Part shown: positions 12,381-22,810 of the stretch, in pieces
How positions within the stretch are numbered: the stretch's first letter is position 1
Layout: every line of letters begins with the position of its first letter
Assembly: GCA_028641055.1 (NCBI GenBank)
Contig: CM054062.1
Location: 13,614,826 to 13,678,825 of the forward strand
Origin: Alopecurus myosuroides
Taxonomy: Eukaryota > Streptophyta > Magnoliopsida > Poales > Poaceae
DNA length: 64,000 nt
Reading direction: 5' to 3'
Made by a program: the position numbers and the translations under genes
The notes under the pieces: generated by a model
What the model was told of the DNA's origin: nothing
What the model saw: only the letters and a program-made list of their open reading frames with translations
Database searches by the model: none

Positions 12381-14366
12381 TTCACGCTACTCGGCTAATT
12401 TGCAATGTTTCTCTGTCTTTCAGGTCCTTGACCGCCAGCTTGCTGAGAGCTGTGAGCGCTTCGAGGGCAACTGGTCATCTGACCGAGAGGAAGATGAGCA
12501 GGCCTCCTTCGAGACCACGGACCAGCTCGATCCTTCTGACGCCGCCCAGGCGGGTGATCCTCCCGCGGAATCGTCCCTTCGTGACTGGTCCGATGATGAA
12601 GTTGAAGGTAATTGAACTTATCCCCTCTGACCGCGAGCAGCGCAAACCAATCGCTTTCTGCTTCTGAAGTGCTTTTCTTCCTTTCTATTTCACAGATGTT
12701 GCTGATGCTGGCGGCGAAGACGAGGATGAGGATGAGGACGAGGCAGCCCAGGTCGTCAAGCCTCTTGCAGTTGCCGCTCCTGCCACCCGCAAACGGACAG
12801 GCAGTGGCGCCCAAGAACCTCCCGCCAAGAAGAAGAAGGCGACCGAGAAGACGACCAAGAAGGTCGTGAAGAGAAAGAGGCCAGCGATTCCTTCCCGCAA
12901 GAGGTAAGTTCCTTCTCGGTTGCACGCTTCTGTTTACTTCGTTCTTCTCGGTTGATTCCCAATCCTTTTGCCTCGCTGTTTTCTCTTGATTTCCTCTGCC
13001 CTCTTCTTATTTCTGACCCCAATTTTCTCTTCAGAGCCCCCTTGGACGCGGACGCCGCTCTTGCGTCCACCGAGACTCAGAAAAAGGCTGCCATCGATGT
13101 CGACAATCTAATCGACCTCGACGGCGATGAGAATGACGCCGCCAACGCACGATCAGAGGGCACCGATGCCCAGAACGCCGAGCCAGAGCCGCAGTCCCTC
13201 GCCGAGCAGGAGGCGCAGGACGCTGCTCACCAAGAGAAGCCACCTTCTCCTCCGGCCAACACCGCCGAGGAGAGCCAAGATCAGGAGACAGAGATGCACC
13301 ACGACGCCGCCCTTGAGCGGCAGGAAGAAGGAGAAGAGCAGCCAGGAACAGGGGCTGCTGGACAAGAAGACCCCGCGGCCCAGCCGCGGGTAGAAGAAAT
13401 GGATGTCTCACAGCCGGATCCCGCTGCCGAGCAGCGGGTAGAAGACGCGACTGGGCATTACCCTCTGAGCGACGTGCAACCAGTCGCCGCGCAGGGTAGC
13501 GCCCAGCCGGATGCCGCACCGGATAGCGCGCCCCTGGCGCCACCAACAGATCAGGGTAGCGCTCAGCCTGATTCCTCCTCGGTGCAGACAACCGAGGCTG
13601 CACCCAGCCCTCCGGCCAGGCCACTTACAAGGAAGAGTGCCCAAGATGCTGCAGAGAAGGAGGCAGCCGAGAAGAAAGCCGCCGAGAAGGAGAAGGCTGA
13701 GAAGAAGACGACCGAGAGGCAGAAAACCAAGAAGCCAGTAGCCGCGAAGCCAACTGCCCAGAAGGAGAAGGCGAAGAAGCGGGCTGCCGACATGCCGCCG
13801 CCAACATCAACTGGCCAGTCCAGTCAGCTGGTTATTCGCGATCCTAGCGCGGTTGCTGCCGCCGCCGCTGTAGCTGATCAGCCCTGCTACCCTGACTACA
13901 TGGTGAAGGTTAGCCATCAGCACCAGGTCGGCTTTTCCCCCAAGGACCGGAATCTTGCTCTTCAGAAAGGGAGGAAAGCCGTGGCAGTGGATTCCAGGCC
14001 CCCGGCCCCAAATCAAGACAAATCCATCTCCATCGCTTCTCGTGGAGTTCAAGACCAGGCGATAACGTCCCAGAGCCTCGAGCAAGTACTCGACTTGATC
14101 GGCTTCATCGACGCCAAGTGGGACAGCAAAGTTCTCGGCAACCCCAATTGGAACGGCATCGATCTGGGCGACATCGACCATATGCGTCTGGATTGGAACA
14201 AGGTGGACTTGGGTTACAAACCCATGACTGTCTCGACCACCTCTGCTACACTTGCTGCCAAGATGTTTGTCCACCGCAAGAACGCCGAAGACCTCGAGCA
14301 ATCCTACGCGGTAAGTTCCTATTCATCCTCTCCGAGTTGCATTTTCACTTCTTTTCTACTCTTCTT

Positions 14367-14429
14367 CTTCTGGCCTGATGACTCCGCGCCGACAACGTCT
14401 TCTGGCCTGATGACTCCGCGCCGACAACA
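14367..14429 (+). repeat. 32-bp tandem duplication at the exon 5 acceptor
   Basis: The string CTTCTGGCCTGATGACTCCG and the following GCGCCGACAAC occur twice in direct succession, with GT between the copies. The duplication covers the place where the last intron should end, so it probably disturbs the acceptor or the frame. Confidence 0.8.
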
Positions 14430-15122
14430 ATCTCCGGGCTCGCCTTGAAGCTGCAGCGCGTGAAAGCTGAACTGAAGAAATGGCGCGCCTCGGGAGCTCG
14501 GGCAGGTGCAGACATGATGCTGCTCTTCGTCACCACTTGGTACGAGAACCTGAATATGCAGATTATCCACGAGATGCGCCGAGACTCCAGGTGGGAAAAG
14601 GACCCCGACTGCGTGGCTATTCGCCAGGTGATTGCTCACGAGGTCGCTCAGTATGCCGACACAACGACCTTCATCGACGGCCTCACCGAGCCCGACACCG
14701 AGGTGGATGAGGGGGAGGAGGAGGATGAAGACGAGGAGACGGACACCGATGAGCCGGACCTGAGCTACTTCGACTCTCCAGCTGTCAAGGACGGGAAGGG
14801 GAAGGCGGCGGTCATCGCGGGTAGCGACGAGGAGGACGAGAACGTGGAGATGTCGATTGACACCTCCGCGCTCGAGTTCGGCACCTCGTCAGGAGCTGCC
14901 CTCGACGACACCGTCAACCTTCACGCCCACGCCAGCGGCTCCACCTCCGCGACAACACCCGTCTCGGTGGCCACGGCCACTTCAGACCAGGTAGCCACCG
15001 AGCCCAACGCCGAGGACGAAGCATCGAAGCTTGTTGATGCCAGCGCAGAGGCGGACACCACCGCTGCCACTACCGAAGACGAGGCAGCTAAGGCTAGCAC
15101 CGAGAACGCCGCCTCAACCTGA

Positions 15123-15788
15123 GTTTATCCTGCAGCTTTATTTCTCAAACACTTATCAGATCCCCGGGATGCCGGGTGCAAATGTATCAGACTATTTATG
15201 CCGTTGCTACTCATTTTTATTCCCACTTTTTATTTTCAACTTAATCAATTTGTTCAGCCTGGGCTCGATGCCGGGTTGCGTTATCATGCGAGTCCCCGAG
15301 TTGCATTTCTTATTCACTCTCTCTTTTCGTCTCAGCTCTACCCGCAACTTGTTGCTTTTTTGGTATTCGAGTCACAAGAGTTAAAGAGTAGAGCTGCAAA
15401 TACTTAGCCGCTTAGAAACAATCATAGTAACGCAGCCCACCACTTAGCCGAAAAGATAAGACACAGAACAGTAATAAAAGCACCCTACTCGGTTCCTGCA
15501 CTCTTCCTTTCCTTAGTAAGTTTTCTTGTGCTCATGGACCTTTTGCTTGTTCTCTTGCTTGCCATGAAGCCGGGTTTCGGACAGCAGCAAAGTCGAAGAG
15601 TTGCCATGTAGGTTTAAACACAGTACTCAATGTACCTTTGAATTTTGAAGTAGAGCAACCGAATAGGCAAAAGGTAAAGCCGAGTAGAAACACTTAGAGC
15701 AGGTTTGGACGAGGGCAGTCCCCGAGATCAATTTCAGATTGCAGAATAGAATTTCAACTCGGATAAGAGGGTACATACACATCTTTGC
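15123..15788. other. Shared 3' region between convergent Tat1 transcription units
   Basis: No ORF of interest. It holds the presumed 3' ends of the plus-strand accessory gene and of the minus-strand pol mRNA. It contains several CCGAGTAG-like octamers and one further copy of the polypurine-tract core (GGCAGTCCCCGAG near 15712-15724). Confidence 0.5.
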
Positions 15789-17118
15789 TCATGAATGAAA
15801 ACGACGGAGTAGAGCTACATTCCAGGGGCGCTTGGTTTCCTCTCCAGCTTTATCTGCCCTGTTCGCCTGTGGTGGGCGCGCATCTATAAGATAGTATGCA
15901 TCGTTGTGCAGCGCTTTGCTCACAATGAAGGGCCCTTCCCATGGAGGAGACAACTTGTGCATCCCGGCTGTGCGCTGCACGAGCCTAAGGACCAAGTCTC
16001 CTTCTCGGAAAACCCTTGGGTTCACCTTTCGGCTATGATAACGCCGCAGGTTTTGCTGGTAGATAGCCAAACATGACAGAGTCAGCTCTCTTGCTTCTTC
16101 AAGCAGGTCAACGTCGTCTTCTCGAGCTTCTCTCGCCTCCACCTCAGTGTAGAGGGTTACTCGGGGGGAGTCATGCTCTAGGTCTATTGGCAACACGGCC
16201 TCAGCCCCGTATACCAAGAAGAATGGCGTGTAGCCGGTTGACCGGTTAGGGGTAGTCCTTAGACTCCACAACACCGCTGGCAACTCGTCTAGCCAACACC
16301 CAGGTGTTTTTAGCAGTGGCTCCATCAGCCTTGGCTTTATGCCTGCCAGTACCATGCCGTTTGCTCTTTCAACTTGTCCATTGGAGGCTGGATGCGCAAC
16401 AGACGCAACATCTAGTCGGATGTGCTTATCTCTGCAGAACCGCACCATCGCTCCCTCGGCGAAGTTTGTGCCGTTGTCGGTGATGATGTTGTGCGGGTAG
16501 CCGTATCTCAGGATCACATCCTTCACGAATTTCACAGCTGTGGCCCCATCGCACCTCCGAATAGGCTTCACCTCGATCCACTTGGTGAACTTGTCCACCA
16601 TGACCAAGATGTGAGTCATGTTGCCTCTAGCCGGCTGGAAGGGTCCGACCATGTCCAAACACCAAACAGCAAATGGCCAAGTGATAGGAATGGTTTTCAG
16701 CTCGGAAGCAGGCATGTGAATCTTACTCGCAAACATCTGGCCGCCATTGCACTTCCTCACGATGTCTTCAGCTTGCTGCAGTGCTGTGAGCCAGTAGAAG
16801 CCATGCCGAAAAGCTTTCTTGACCAACGCCCGAGAAGAGGCATGGTGCCCGCATTCTCCTTGGTGTATCTCTACCAGAATTTCTTCTCCTTCTGCTGGGT
16901 CCACACAACGTTGCAGCACGCCGGTGGCACTTCTCTTATGCAGCACATCTCGTACTATAGTGTAGCCCTTGGATCTTCTCTGAATTTGTCTTGCAGCCAC
17001 TTCATCTTCTGGCAGAGTGCCATCCCTTAGAAAGGATAATATGGGCATGGCCCAACTCGGTGTCTCCCGTATGGGAAACACTGGTTCGTCCACTTCCATC
17101 GGGACGGGCACCTCTGGT
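15789..17118 (-). pseudogene. Tat1 integrase
   Basis: About 440 residues in minus sense, one base out of frame with the upstream RT-RNaseH frame; the shift lies near 17110-17122. The zinc region shows HQGECGHH, then RKCNGGQMFA where the family has C-x2-C, so the last zinc cysteine appears to be glycine. The catalytic triad is recognisable: Asp in WCLDMVGPF, Asp in ITDNGTNF, Glu in NGQVERANG. A C-terminal segment with LRLVQRT and SPPWEGPF corresponds to the GPF/Y module. No chromodomain follows, as expected for Tat. The enzyme would insert the cDNA into host DNA. The frameshift and the cysteine change argue that this copy is inactive by itself. Confidence 0.85.
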
Positions 17119-19339
17119 TGCTCTTTAGGGATGGGAGCACTTCTCTGAAGCCAGATCGATTGGCAAGGACTTCCTCAATGAATGTGATAGTCCCCGGGTT
17201 AAGGACAGCAGTCCCCGGGTAGGGATTGGCAGTCCCCGAGTAAGGAATGGCAGTCCCCGAGTACGGAGTGGCAGTCCCCGAGTAAGGAGTGGCAGTCCCC
17301 GAGTAAGGAGTGGCAGTCCCCGAGTAAGGAATGGCAGTCCCCGAGTAGAGGACGGCAGTCCCCGGGTTTCCTGTAGCATTCTCCCAGTCAATCTCCATGG
17401 GATCAGATTCCTCACTTGGCAGAGAAGGAACAAATATGGACTCCGAGTTGGGAGAAGGCTTGATGGATGGCTTCCTCAAGTGCTCCAAGGCAACTCCCGC
17501 CGGGATGGATTGCCGAGAAGATCCCAACTTGGATAGCTCATCTGCCGCTTCGTTCTCTGCTCGGTGGATGTGCTGGAACTCACAGCCCTCGAAGAATCCA
17601 GTCATAGACTGCACCAGGAAGCGATAGGATGCCATGTTTGCATCTAGAGCATCCCATGTACCAGAGACTTGCTGCACCACTAGATCTGAATCGCCATAGC
17701 ATATAATGCGCTGCACGCCAACCTCCTTGGCTACCCGCAAACCATGCACCACTGCCTCATACTCTGCTACGTTGTTAGATGCCTTGAAGTGAATCTGCAG
17801 CACATACTTGAGTTGATCTCGCTTGGGTGACGTAAGCACTACGCCAGCACCAAGGCCTTCCTTCACCTTCGAGCCATCAAAGTGCATCTTCCAGTAATTA
17901 GAAACTGGCGCAGGAGGCTCATACTGCACCTCGGCCCAATCCACCAGGAATTCTGCCAGAATCTGAGACTTGATGGCTTCTCTTCTCGCATACGCGGGTG
18001 CATACGCGGCCAGCTCGATTGCCCACTTGGCTACTCTGCCACTCGCCTCCTTGTTACCCATGATATCCGAGATGGGAGCAGAGCTCACAACCGTGATAGG
18101 ATGCTCTTGGAAGTAATGCTTTAGCTTCTTGGCGCCCAGGTACACGCCGTAGGTCATCTTCTGGTAGTGCGGGTAGTTTTGCTTGGAGCTGGACAACACT
18201 TCACTGAGATAGTACACTGGGCGCTGCACACTCTTGCCTTCTTCTTCTCGTTCCACCACAATCACCACACTGACTACTCGGTTAGTCGCAGCAATGTACA
18301 GCAGCATTGGCTCCTTGGGTAGCGGACTAGCCAAGATGGGAGCGCTAGCCAGCATTGCTTTCAGCTCGTTGAATGCCACATCCACTTGCGGAGTCCAGAC
18401 AAACTTGTCACTTTTCTTCATTAATTGGTACAGAGGAAGGGCCTTCTCGCCCATTCGGCCCAGAAAACGGCTCAAAGATGCCAAGCAACCAGTGAATTTC
18501 TGCACGTCTTTCAGGGATCTCGGCAAAGACATGCTCTCAATAGCTTTTATCTTTGAAGGATTGGCTTCAATGCCCCGACTAGACACCAGGAAGCCGAGTA
18601 GCTTACCAGCTGGGACACCAAAGGTACATTTACTCGGATTCAGCTTCATTTTGTACTTGCGTAGGTTAGCAAAGGTTTCCTCCAGGTCGGCAAGCAGAGT
18701 ATGTGTTTTATTCGTTTTGATGACAATGTCATCTACGTACACCTGCACATTCTTGTCGAGCTGATCGTGCAAGCCTTTCTGCATGCATCTCTGATAGGTT
18801 GCACCCGCATTCCTCAAGCCAAAACACATGACACGATAGCAATAAGCCCCGTACGGGGTAATGAAAGCAGTCTTTATTTGATCAGCAGGATTGAGTGCAA
18901 TCTGGTGGAAACCAGAGTAGGCATCTATGAAAGACAACAGCTCACAACCAGCAGTGGAATCGATCACCTGATCGATGCGAGGTAGCGGGAAGGGATCCTT
19001 GGGGCATGCCTTGTTCAAGTCGGTGTAGTCGACACACATGCGCCATGCAGTGGCAGCCTTGGGATCCTCCTTCTTCTTCTCGACCATGACCGGGTTGGCT
19101 AACCAATCCGGGTGCAGCACCTCCATGATGAAATTGCTTATCAGCAACTTGGTGATCTGGTCACCAATGGCCTTCCTTCTCTCATCTCCGAAGCGGCGCA
19201 TAGCCTGCTTCACTGGCTTGGCGTCAGGACGCACATGTAATGAGTGCTCAACCAACTCCCTCGGGACTCCTGGTAAATCTTCATTGGACCAGGCGAATAC
19301 ATCCCGATTCTCACGGAGGAAGTGGATGAGCTCGCTTTC
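17027..19339 (-). CDS. Tat1 reverse transcriptase, RNase H and second RNase H
   Basis: The frame is continuous with gag-protease except for the TAG at 19340-19342. RT shows LNKACPKDPFPLP and the active site YVDD in QVYVDDIVIK (plus-strand positions about 18728-18740). It is followed by a degenerate Gypsy-type RNase H (TYGVYLGAKKLKHYF) and then an archaeal-type RNase H starting MHFDGSK, with NVAEYEAVVHGL, YGDSDLVVQQ and the closing HRAENEAADELSKL. The tandem RNase H pair is diagnostic for Tat. The segment copies genomic RNA into DNA and removes the RNA strand. After the second RNase H the frame crosses a 21-bp repeat array and then loses register with integrase. Confidence 0.88.
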   Translation of the reverse strand, partial: ESELIHFLRENRDVFAWSNEDLPGVPRELVEHSLHVRPDAKPVKQAMRRFGDERRKAIGDQITKLLISNFIMEVLHPDWLANPVMVEKKKEDPKAATAWRMCVDYTDLNKACPKDPFPLPRIDQVIDSTAGCELLSFIDAYSGFHQIALNPADQIKTAFITPYGAYCYRVMCFGLRNAGATYQRCMQKGLHDQLDKNVQVYVDDIVIKTNKTHTLLADLEETFANLRKYKMKLNPSKCTFGVPAGKLLGFLVSSRGIEANPSKIKAIESMSLPRSLKDVQKFTGCLASLSRFLGRMGEKALPLYQLMKKSDKFVWTPQVDVAFNELKAMLASAPILASPLPKEPMLLYIAATNRVVSVVIVVEREEEGKSVQRPVYYLSEVLSSSKQNYPHYQKMTYGVYLGAKKLKHYFQEHPITVVSSAPISDIMGNKEASGRVAKWAIELAAYAPAYARREAIKSQILAEFLVDWAEVQYEPPAPVSNYWKMHFDGSKVKEGLGAGVVLTSPKRDQLKYVLQIHFKASNNVAEYEAVVHGLRVAKEVGVQRIICYGDSDLVVQQVSGTWDALDANMASYRFLVQSMTGFFEGCEFQHIHRAENEAADELSKLGSSRQSIPAGVALEHLRKPSIKPSPNSESIFVPSLPSEESDPMEIDWENATGNPGTAVLYSGTAIPYSGTATPYSGTATPYSGTATPYSGTAIPYSGTANPYPGTAVLNPGTITFIEEVLANRSGFREVLPSLKSNQRCPSRWKWTNQCFPYGRHRVGPCPYYPF
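17190..17375 (-). repeat. 21-bp minisatellite inside Tat1 pol
   Basis: About nine direct units of GTCCCCGAGTAAGGAGTGGCA with slight variation, read in frame on the minus strand as seven-residue repeats (GTATPYS). It lies between the second RNase H and integrase, a linker position. Each unit contains CGGGGACTGC in minus sense, the core of the polypurine tract next to the 3' LTR. Confidence 0.9.
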
Positions 19340-22300
19340 CTATTTCTCCGCCAACCCAGAGCCAATGATGGCTACGCGGTCGGGGAACTCGGGGTCGACC
19401 TGGACCTTCTTGGTCTCCTGAGATGCCTGGAATGCGGTCCCGTGTTGGGTACTCGGCACGCCTTGCGCGCCAGCTTGCGCGGATTGCGCCATAGCCACCA
19501 CCTCATACATCTTCTTCTTCTCAGCAGCAATCACCATCGACTCCGCCAACTGGGAACCAGCAGAGGCACACTCCATGGACTTCTTGTAATCACCAGAGAT
19601 AGTAATTATGCCATTGGGACCAGGGATCTTCATCTTCAGATATGCCACATGAGTAGAGGCCATGAACTTGCTCAGAGCAGGCCTGCCGAGTAGAGCATGG
19701 TAAGGGCTCTGATGATCAACCACTTCGAACTGCAGGCGCTCTGTGCGGCAGTTTTCCCTGGTGCCGAATAGCACATCTATCCACACTTGGCCAATCGGGT
19801 TGCACGAGATCCCGGGCACAATGCCATGGAAAGTGGTCTTGCTGGGCAGCATCATGTTCTTGGCCAGCCCAAGCTTCTCGAGTGTGTCTTTGTACACAAT
19901 GTTGATGCTGCTGCCATTGTCGATTAGCACCTTGCTGAACCTCACATTCTTCTCGGGACCCAGGAAGGTAGGGTCCAGCACCAAGGCGTAGCTACCCGGG
20001 TTGGGCATCACCTTGGGGTGATCTACTCGGGACCACCTGATCTCCTGGTCACACCAATACATGTAATGAGGGACAGCAGGAATCACTGCATTGACCTCCA
20101 TGGCACGTCTGTGCTGTGATTGCTTGTCGACTGGCTCAGAGGTGAAGATCATGTAGCTCTCATGGTGCTCTTGGTACTGGTTGGAGCCTCCGCCCCCATT
20201 GTTGCCGTTGTTGTTGTTGTTGTTGTTGCCCTGGTAGTTGTTGTTGCCTCTGTTGTTGTTGTTGCGGTTGTAGTTGTTGTTGTTGTTGCGGTAGCTCTCA
20301 TTGTTGAAGTGACGGTTGGCTCCCAAAGCCACTTGGTTCACATTTTCTCTTCTCGGGTACACTGGCGGCCGAGCTGCGGGTGCACGAGTGGGCTGCACAT
20401 TGGCATTAGCCGCTGGCAGAGGAGGAGGAGGCAAGCCATCATTCTTGATCACATCCCACCACTCGCACTGCCGAGTAGTGTGGTTAGCAGGCCTTGAGGG
20501 GTGGTGAGTGTGGAAACTGCATGGACCATCCTTCATGTCGTCAAAGACGAACTTCTTCGGCTGCTCGGAGTTGCCGCTACCCCACTGAGGAGTACGGAAT
20601 GGTTTCTTGTTGCCCTGGCCCTGGTTCTGGTTCTGCCCGTAGGCTCCAGCAGGTTTTTGCCTTTGGCTACCCCCAGCTCCAACAGTCACTGCATTCACCT
20701 CTTCAGGGTCGTACCGAGTATCTATTCGGTCACCCCTGCGCTTGTTGCGGAACTCGTTGCGCTTGCTGTTGCTGAAGTTTCTTCTCGGCTCAGAGGAGTC
20801 CATCAGGGGCTGAGTAGGATCACCGAGTGCGTACTGATCCGCAATCTTGATGGTCTCCGCCAGAGTGTTTGGCATATCCCTCTGCAATCTCTGCCACAAC
20901 ATGATGCCATGTCTGCATCCCTGCGCAAACCAAGTGATGGCATGAGCTTCATTCACACCCTCACAGGTGTTCCTCAGTGTACTCCACCGAGTAAGATACT
21001 CGCGGTCTGTCTCGTCTTCTCGCTGCCTGCAAGCGGACAGCTGCTGTGGCCTATTCGGCCTCTTGTAGGTGCTGGTGAAGTTGCTGATGAAGGCGTCCGA
21101 GAAATCCAGCCAGCAATTGATGCTGTTCTTGGGCAAGTTGTTGAGCCAAGTGCGAGCTGGACCCTCTAGCATCTGCGGGACATAGCGCACCGCCCATCTT
21201 CTGTTGCCGTTCGCGATATGGACCGCGGTGACATAGTCATTGAGCCAATCTTCCGGCATGGTGCTGCCATTGTAGCTCTTGGTGCCCCTTGCGAGCTGAA
21301 AGTTCTTCACGGACGGCTCGTTCATGATGCGCGGGCCAAAGCACTCGGGGCCAGGAGGACCCGTGTTCTCCAACCGAGCTGACAAGTTGATCCGGTCCAG
21401 CTGATGCCTCGCATCTCCAGGCGCCAACACGCGCTCGCCAACACGGTCCTGAATATCATAGCCAGCCATCTCCATGGCCGAGTAGCCGTCATCATATCTA
21501 TCCACCTGCACCGCTGCAGGCTGCTCCACCGGGTTGGCGACTGGCGCCGCTGCACGCGGCTGCTGCCTCTGCCGAGTAGGCGGAGCAGCGGGACGCTGAG
21601 AAGGACCTGGACGTGCTCCACCTCGGGCCTGGCTTTGAGCTTGATGGGCTTGAGAGCCTGCTCTTGCAGCGTTGTGTTCCTGCCCGGGCTGCTGCGGCAC
21701 AGCAAGCTGTCTCGCGGCAGCAGCCGGGTCATACACCTGCATTTGCCTATCTCTGGCGGAACGTCCGCTTCGGCTCTTCTCGCGGCTGGGGTGCGGAGAC
21801 GAGGCCTGATCGTTAGATCTAGCCGCGTGCGAGTGCACCACCTGCGAAGCTCCAGCACCCGGGTTGGCCTTCCGGAACTCCTCATTCTGCCTAGCAGCCT
21901 CCAACACCAACTCGTTGAGCCTTTCCTGCTGCCTAATACGCGCGTCGCCGTCGAGACGAGGCAACTCGGCAGCTACAGCCTCTGCAGCTCTAAGTGTCTT
22001 GGCAGGTGTGCTGTACCTAGGCCTAGTGGAGGTGTTTGCGGTGGCAGACTGAGCAGGAACCTCTACCACTGTCGCCATCTCGGCACCCAGGTTGCGCCAC
22101 GTGGCGCCTACTCTGCTGGCTCTCCTAGTGACCGGCGTGAAGCCGTGAGCCTTGTTGTACTCAAGCTGGTCTAGACTCAACTCAAGCCTGACCTTGTCCA
22201 ACTCCGCCTGCTCGGCGAGCAGCTCTTGGCGTTGCCGCTCGACCTGCTCCTTCATGCTCAGGAGCTCGAGGTCGGTGGGAGGTGGCATGCCATTCCGCCC

Positions 22301-22810
22301 AGCCGACGCGGGAATGGTCGGAGTGGTGGAGGGAGGGAGGTTACACTCCTTCTCGTAAGGCCTGTGAGTCCTGCCACCAGCGCTCGTGGTAGCAAGATCC
22401 TCGACGACGGCCGCGGCGCCAGTAGCAGCCGCGCCAGCGTTTGCCGCCAAGCCGGTCACCATCACCTCAGCGCGGTCCGCAGAGCGGCACGCGGGCCTTC
22501 CGCGAGCAGCGATCACCGCAGGAGGGTCCTCCGCGTCATGCACCAGCTCGGGGTAGACGCGGTCGACGACGGTGGCGACATAGACGAGGTGAGAGCCGAA
22601 GGAGATCACCGAGCCGCCCTCCGGCATAGCCCTGCCGCCGAAATCGCCGGCGTTGTCGGTGACAAAGTCGAAGGAGCCGAATCTGTGGATAAGGCCACAG
22701 ACTACGCGCTCCGCTGAAGAAGATCCCGTCAGAACAGAAACTCCAGCCAGCGCCGCTGGTTGCCCCACGGTGGGCGCCAACTGTCGTGGTGGTGTCACGG
22801 CAGATGCCAT
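19340..22810 (-). CDS. Tat1 gag-protease polyprotein
   Basis: About 1,157 residues from the ATG at 22810; an in-frame ATG at 22906 lies further inside the LTR. The frame runs from the 5' LTR straight through the primer site. The N-terminal half is low-complexity (P/A/Q/R-rich) with a coiled-coil stretch (MKEQVERQRQELLAEQAELD). The capsid core includes WLNNLPKNSINCW and a retrotransposon-gag box with YLTRWSTLRNTC. An asparagine-rich tract follows. The protease shows VLIDNGSSINIVY, an active-site variant of the usual Tat DGGSS, and HALLGRPALSKF. The polyprotein would build the particle and cut itself. It ends at TAG (19340-19342) exactly between protease and RT. Confidence 0.85.
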   Translation of the reverse strand: MASAVTPPRQLAPTVGQPAALAGVSVLTGSSSAERVVCGLIHRFGSFDFVTDNAGDFGGRAMPEGGSVISFGSHLVYVATVVDRVYPELVHDAEDPPAVIAARGRPACRSADRAEVMVTGLAANAGAAATGAAAVVEDLATTSAGGRTHRPYEKECNLPPSTTPTIPASAGRNGMPPPTDLELLSMKEQVERQRQELLAEQAELDKVRLELSLDQLEYNKAHGFTPVTRRASRVGATWRNLGAEMATVVEVPAQSATANTSTRPRYSTPAKTLRAAEAVAAELPRLDGDARIRQQERLNELVLEAARQNEEFRKANPGAGASQVVHSHAARSNDQASSPHPSREKSRSGRSARDRQMQVYDPAAAARQLAVPQQPGQEHNAARAGSQAHQAQSQARGGARPGPSQRPAAPPTRQRQQPRAAAPVANPVEQPAAVQVDRYDDGYSAMEMAGYDIQDRVGERVLAPGDARHQLDRINLSARLENTGPPGPECFGPRIMNEPSVKNFQLARGTKSYNGSTMPEDWLNDYVTAVHIANGNRRWAVRYVPQMLEGPARTWLNNLPKNSINCWLDFSDAFISNFTSTYKRPNRPQQLSACRQREDETDREYLTRWSTLRNTCEGVNEAHAITWFAQGCRHGIMLWQRLQRDMPNTLAETIKIADQYALGDPTQPLMDSSEPRRNFSNSKRNEFRNKRRGDRIDTRYDPEEVNAVTVGAGGSQRQKPAGAYGQNQNQGQGNKKPFRTPQWGSGNSEQPKKFVFDDMKDGPCSFHTHHPSRPANHTTRQCEWWDVIKNDGLPPPPLPAANANVQPTRAPAARPPVYPRRENVNQVALGANRHFNNESYRNNNNNYNRNNNNRGNNNYQGNNNNNNNGNNGGGGSNQYQEHHESYMIFTSEPVDKQSQHRRAMEVNAVIPAVPHYMYWCDQEIRWSRVDHPKVMPNPGSYALVLDPTFLGPEKNVRFSKVLIDNGSSINIVYKDTLEKLGLAKNMMLPSKTTFHGIVPGISCNPIGQVWIDVLFGTRENCRTERLQFEVVDHQSPYHALLGRPALSKFMASTHVAYLKMKIPGPNGIITISGDYKKSMECASAGSQLAESMVIAAEKKKMYEVVAMAQSAQAGAQGVPSTQHGTAFQASQETKKVQVDPEFPDRVAIIGSGLAEK
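20190..20310 (-). repeat. (GTT/TTG)n trinucleotide tract coding poly-Asn
   Basis: The plus strand reads mostly TTG/GTT triplets. The minus frame gives an Asn-rich stretch (runs of N with Y, R, G) between the gag core and the protease. Confidence 0.9.
22761..22780 (-). promoter_or_regulatory. Tat1 primer binding site
   Basis: In minus sense TTGGCGCCCACCGTGGGGCA follows the 5' LTR end by one base. This form is familiar from grass Tat/Gypsy elements; I do not assign the tRNA. The gag frame reads through it. Confidence 0.75.

Larger units (their letters stand above)
11221..15122 (+). pseudogene. Spliced convergent gene of Tat1 (PF04195-like 'putative gypsy type transposon' protein)
   Basis: Five exons fit the open frames with GT-AG borders: 11221-12098, 12424-12607, 12696-12903, 13035-14310 and about 14430-15122; phases agree across the first three introns. 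Exon 1 encodes the conserved domain seen in grass Gypsy accessory proteins (FVRGFGLPASDFL, later HHLPPNAVVFL and WQKSFLYVKN). Exon 3 carries lysine-rich, NLS-like runs (AKKKKATEKTTKK). Exon 4 holds Asp/Glu- and Pro/Ala-rich repeats and an A/E/K coiled-coil stretch. The last exon has a helical segment (WYENLNMQIIHEMRR) and an acidic tail. Its function in the element is unknown. The start at 11221 is chosen for its context and TATA spacing. This copy has an in-frame TGA at 11314-11316, then a frameshift near 11340-11360, and an unclear last acceptor. The gene converges on pol with about 670 bases between the stop codons. Confidence 0.7.

Noticed and set aside
20120..22717. Plus-strand ORFs opposite Tat1 gag (125 to 256 residues)
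   Set aside because: Mirror frames of a GC-rich, repeat-rich coding region; valine-rich stretch is the reverse of the poly-Asn tract.
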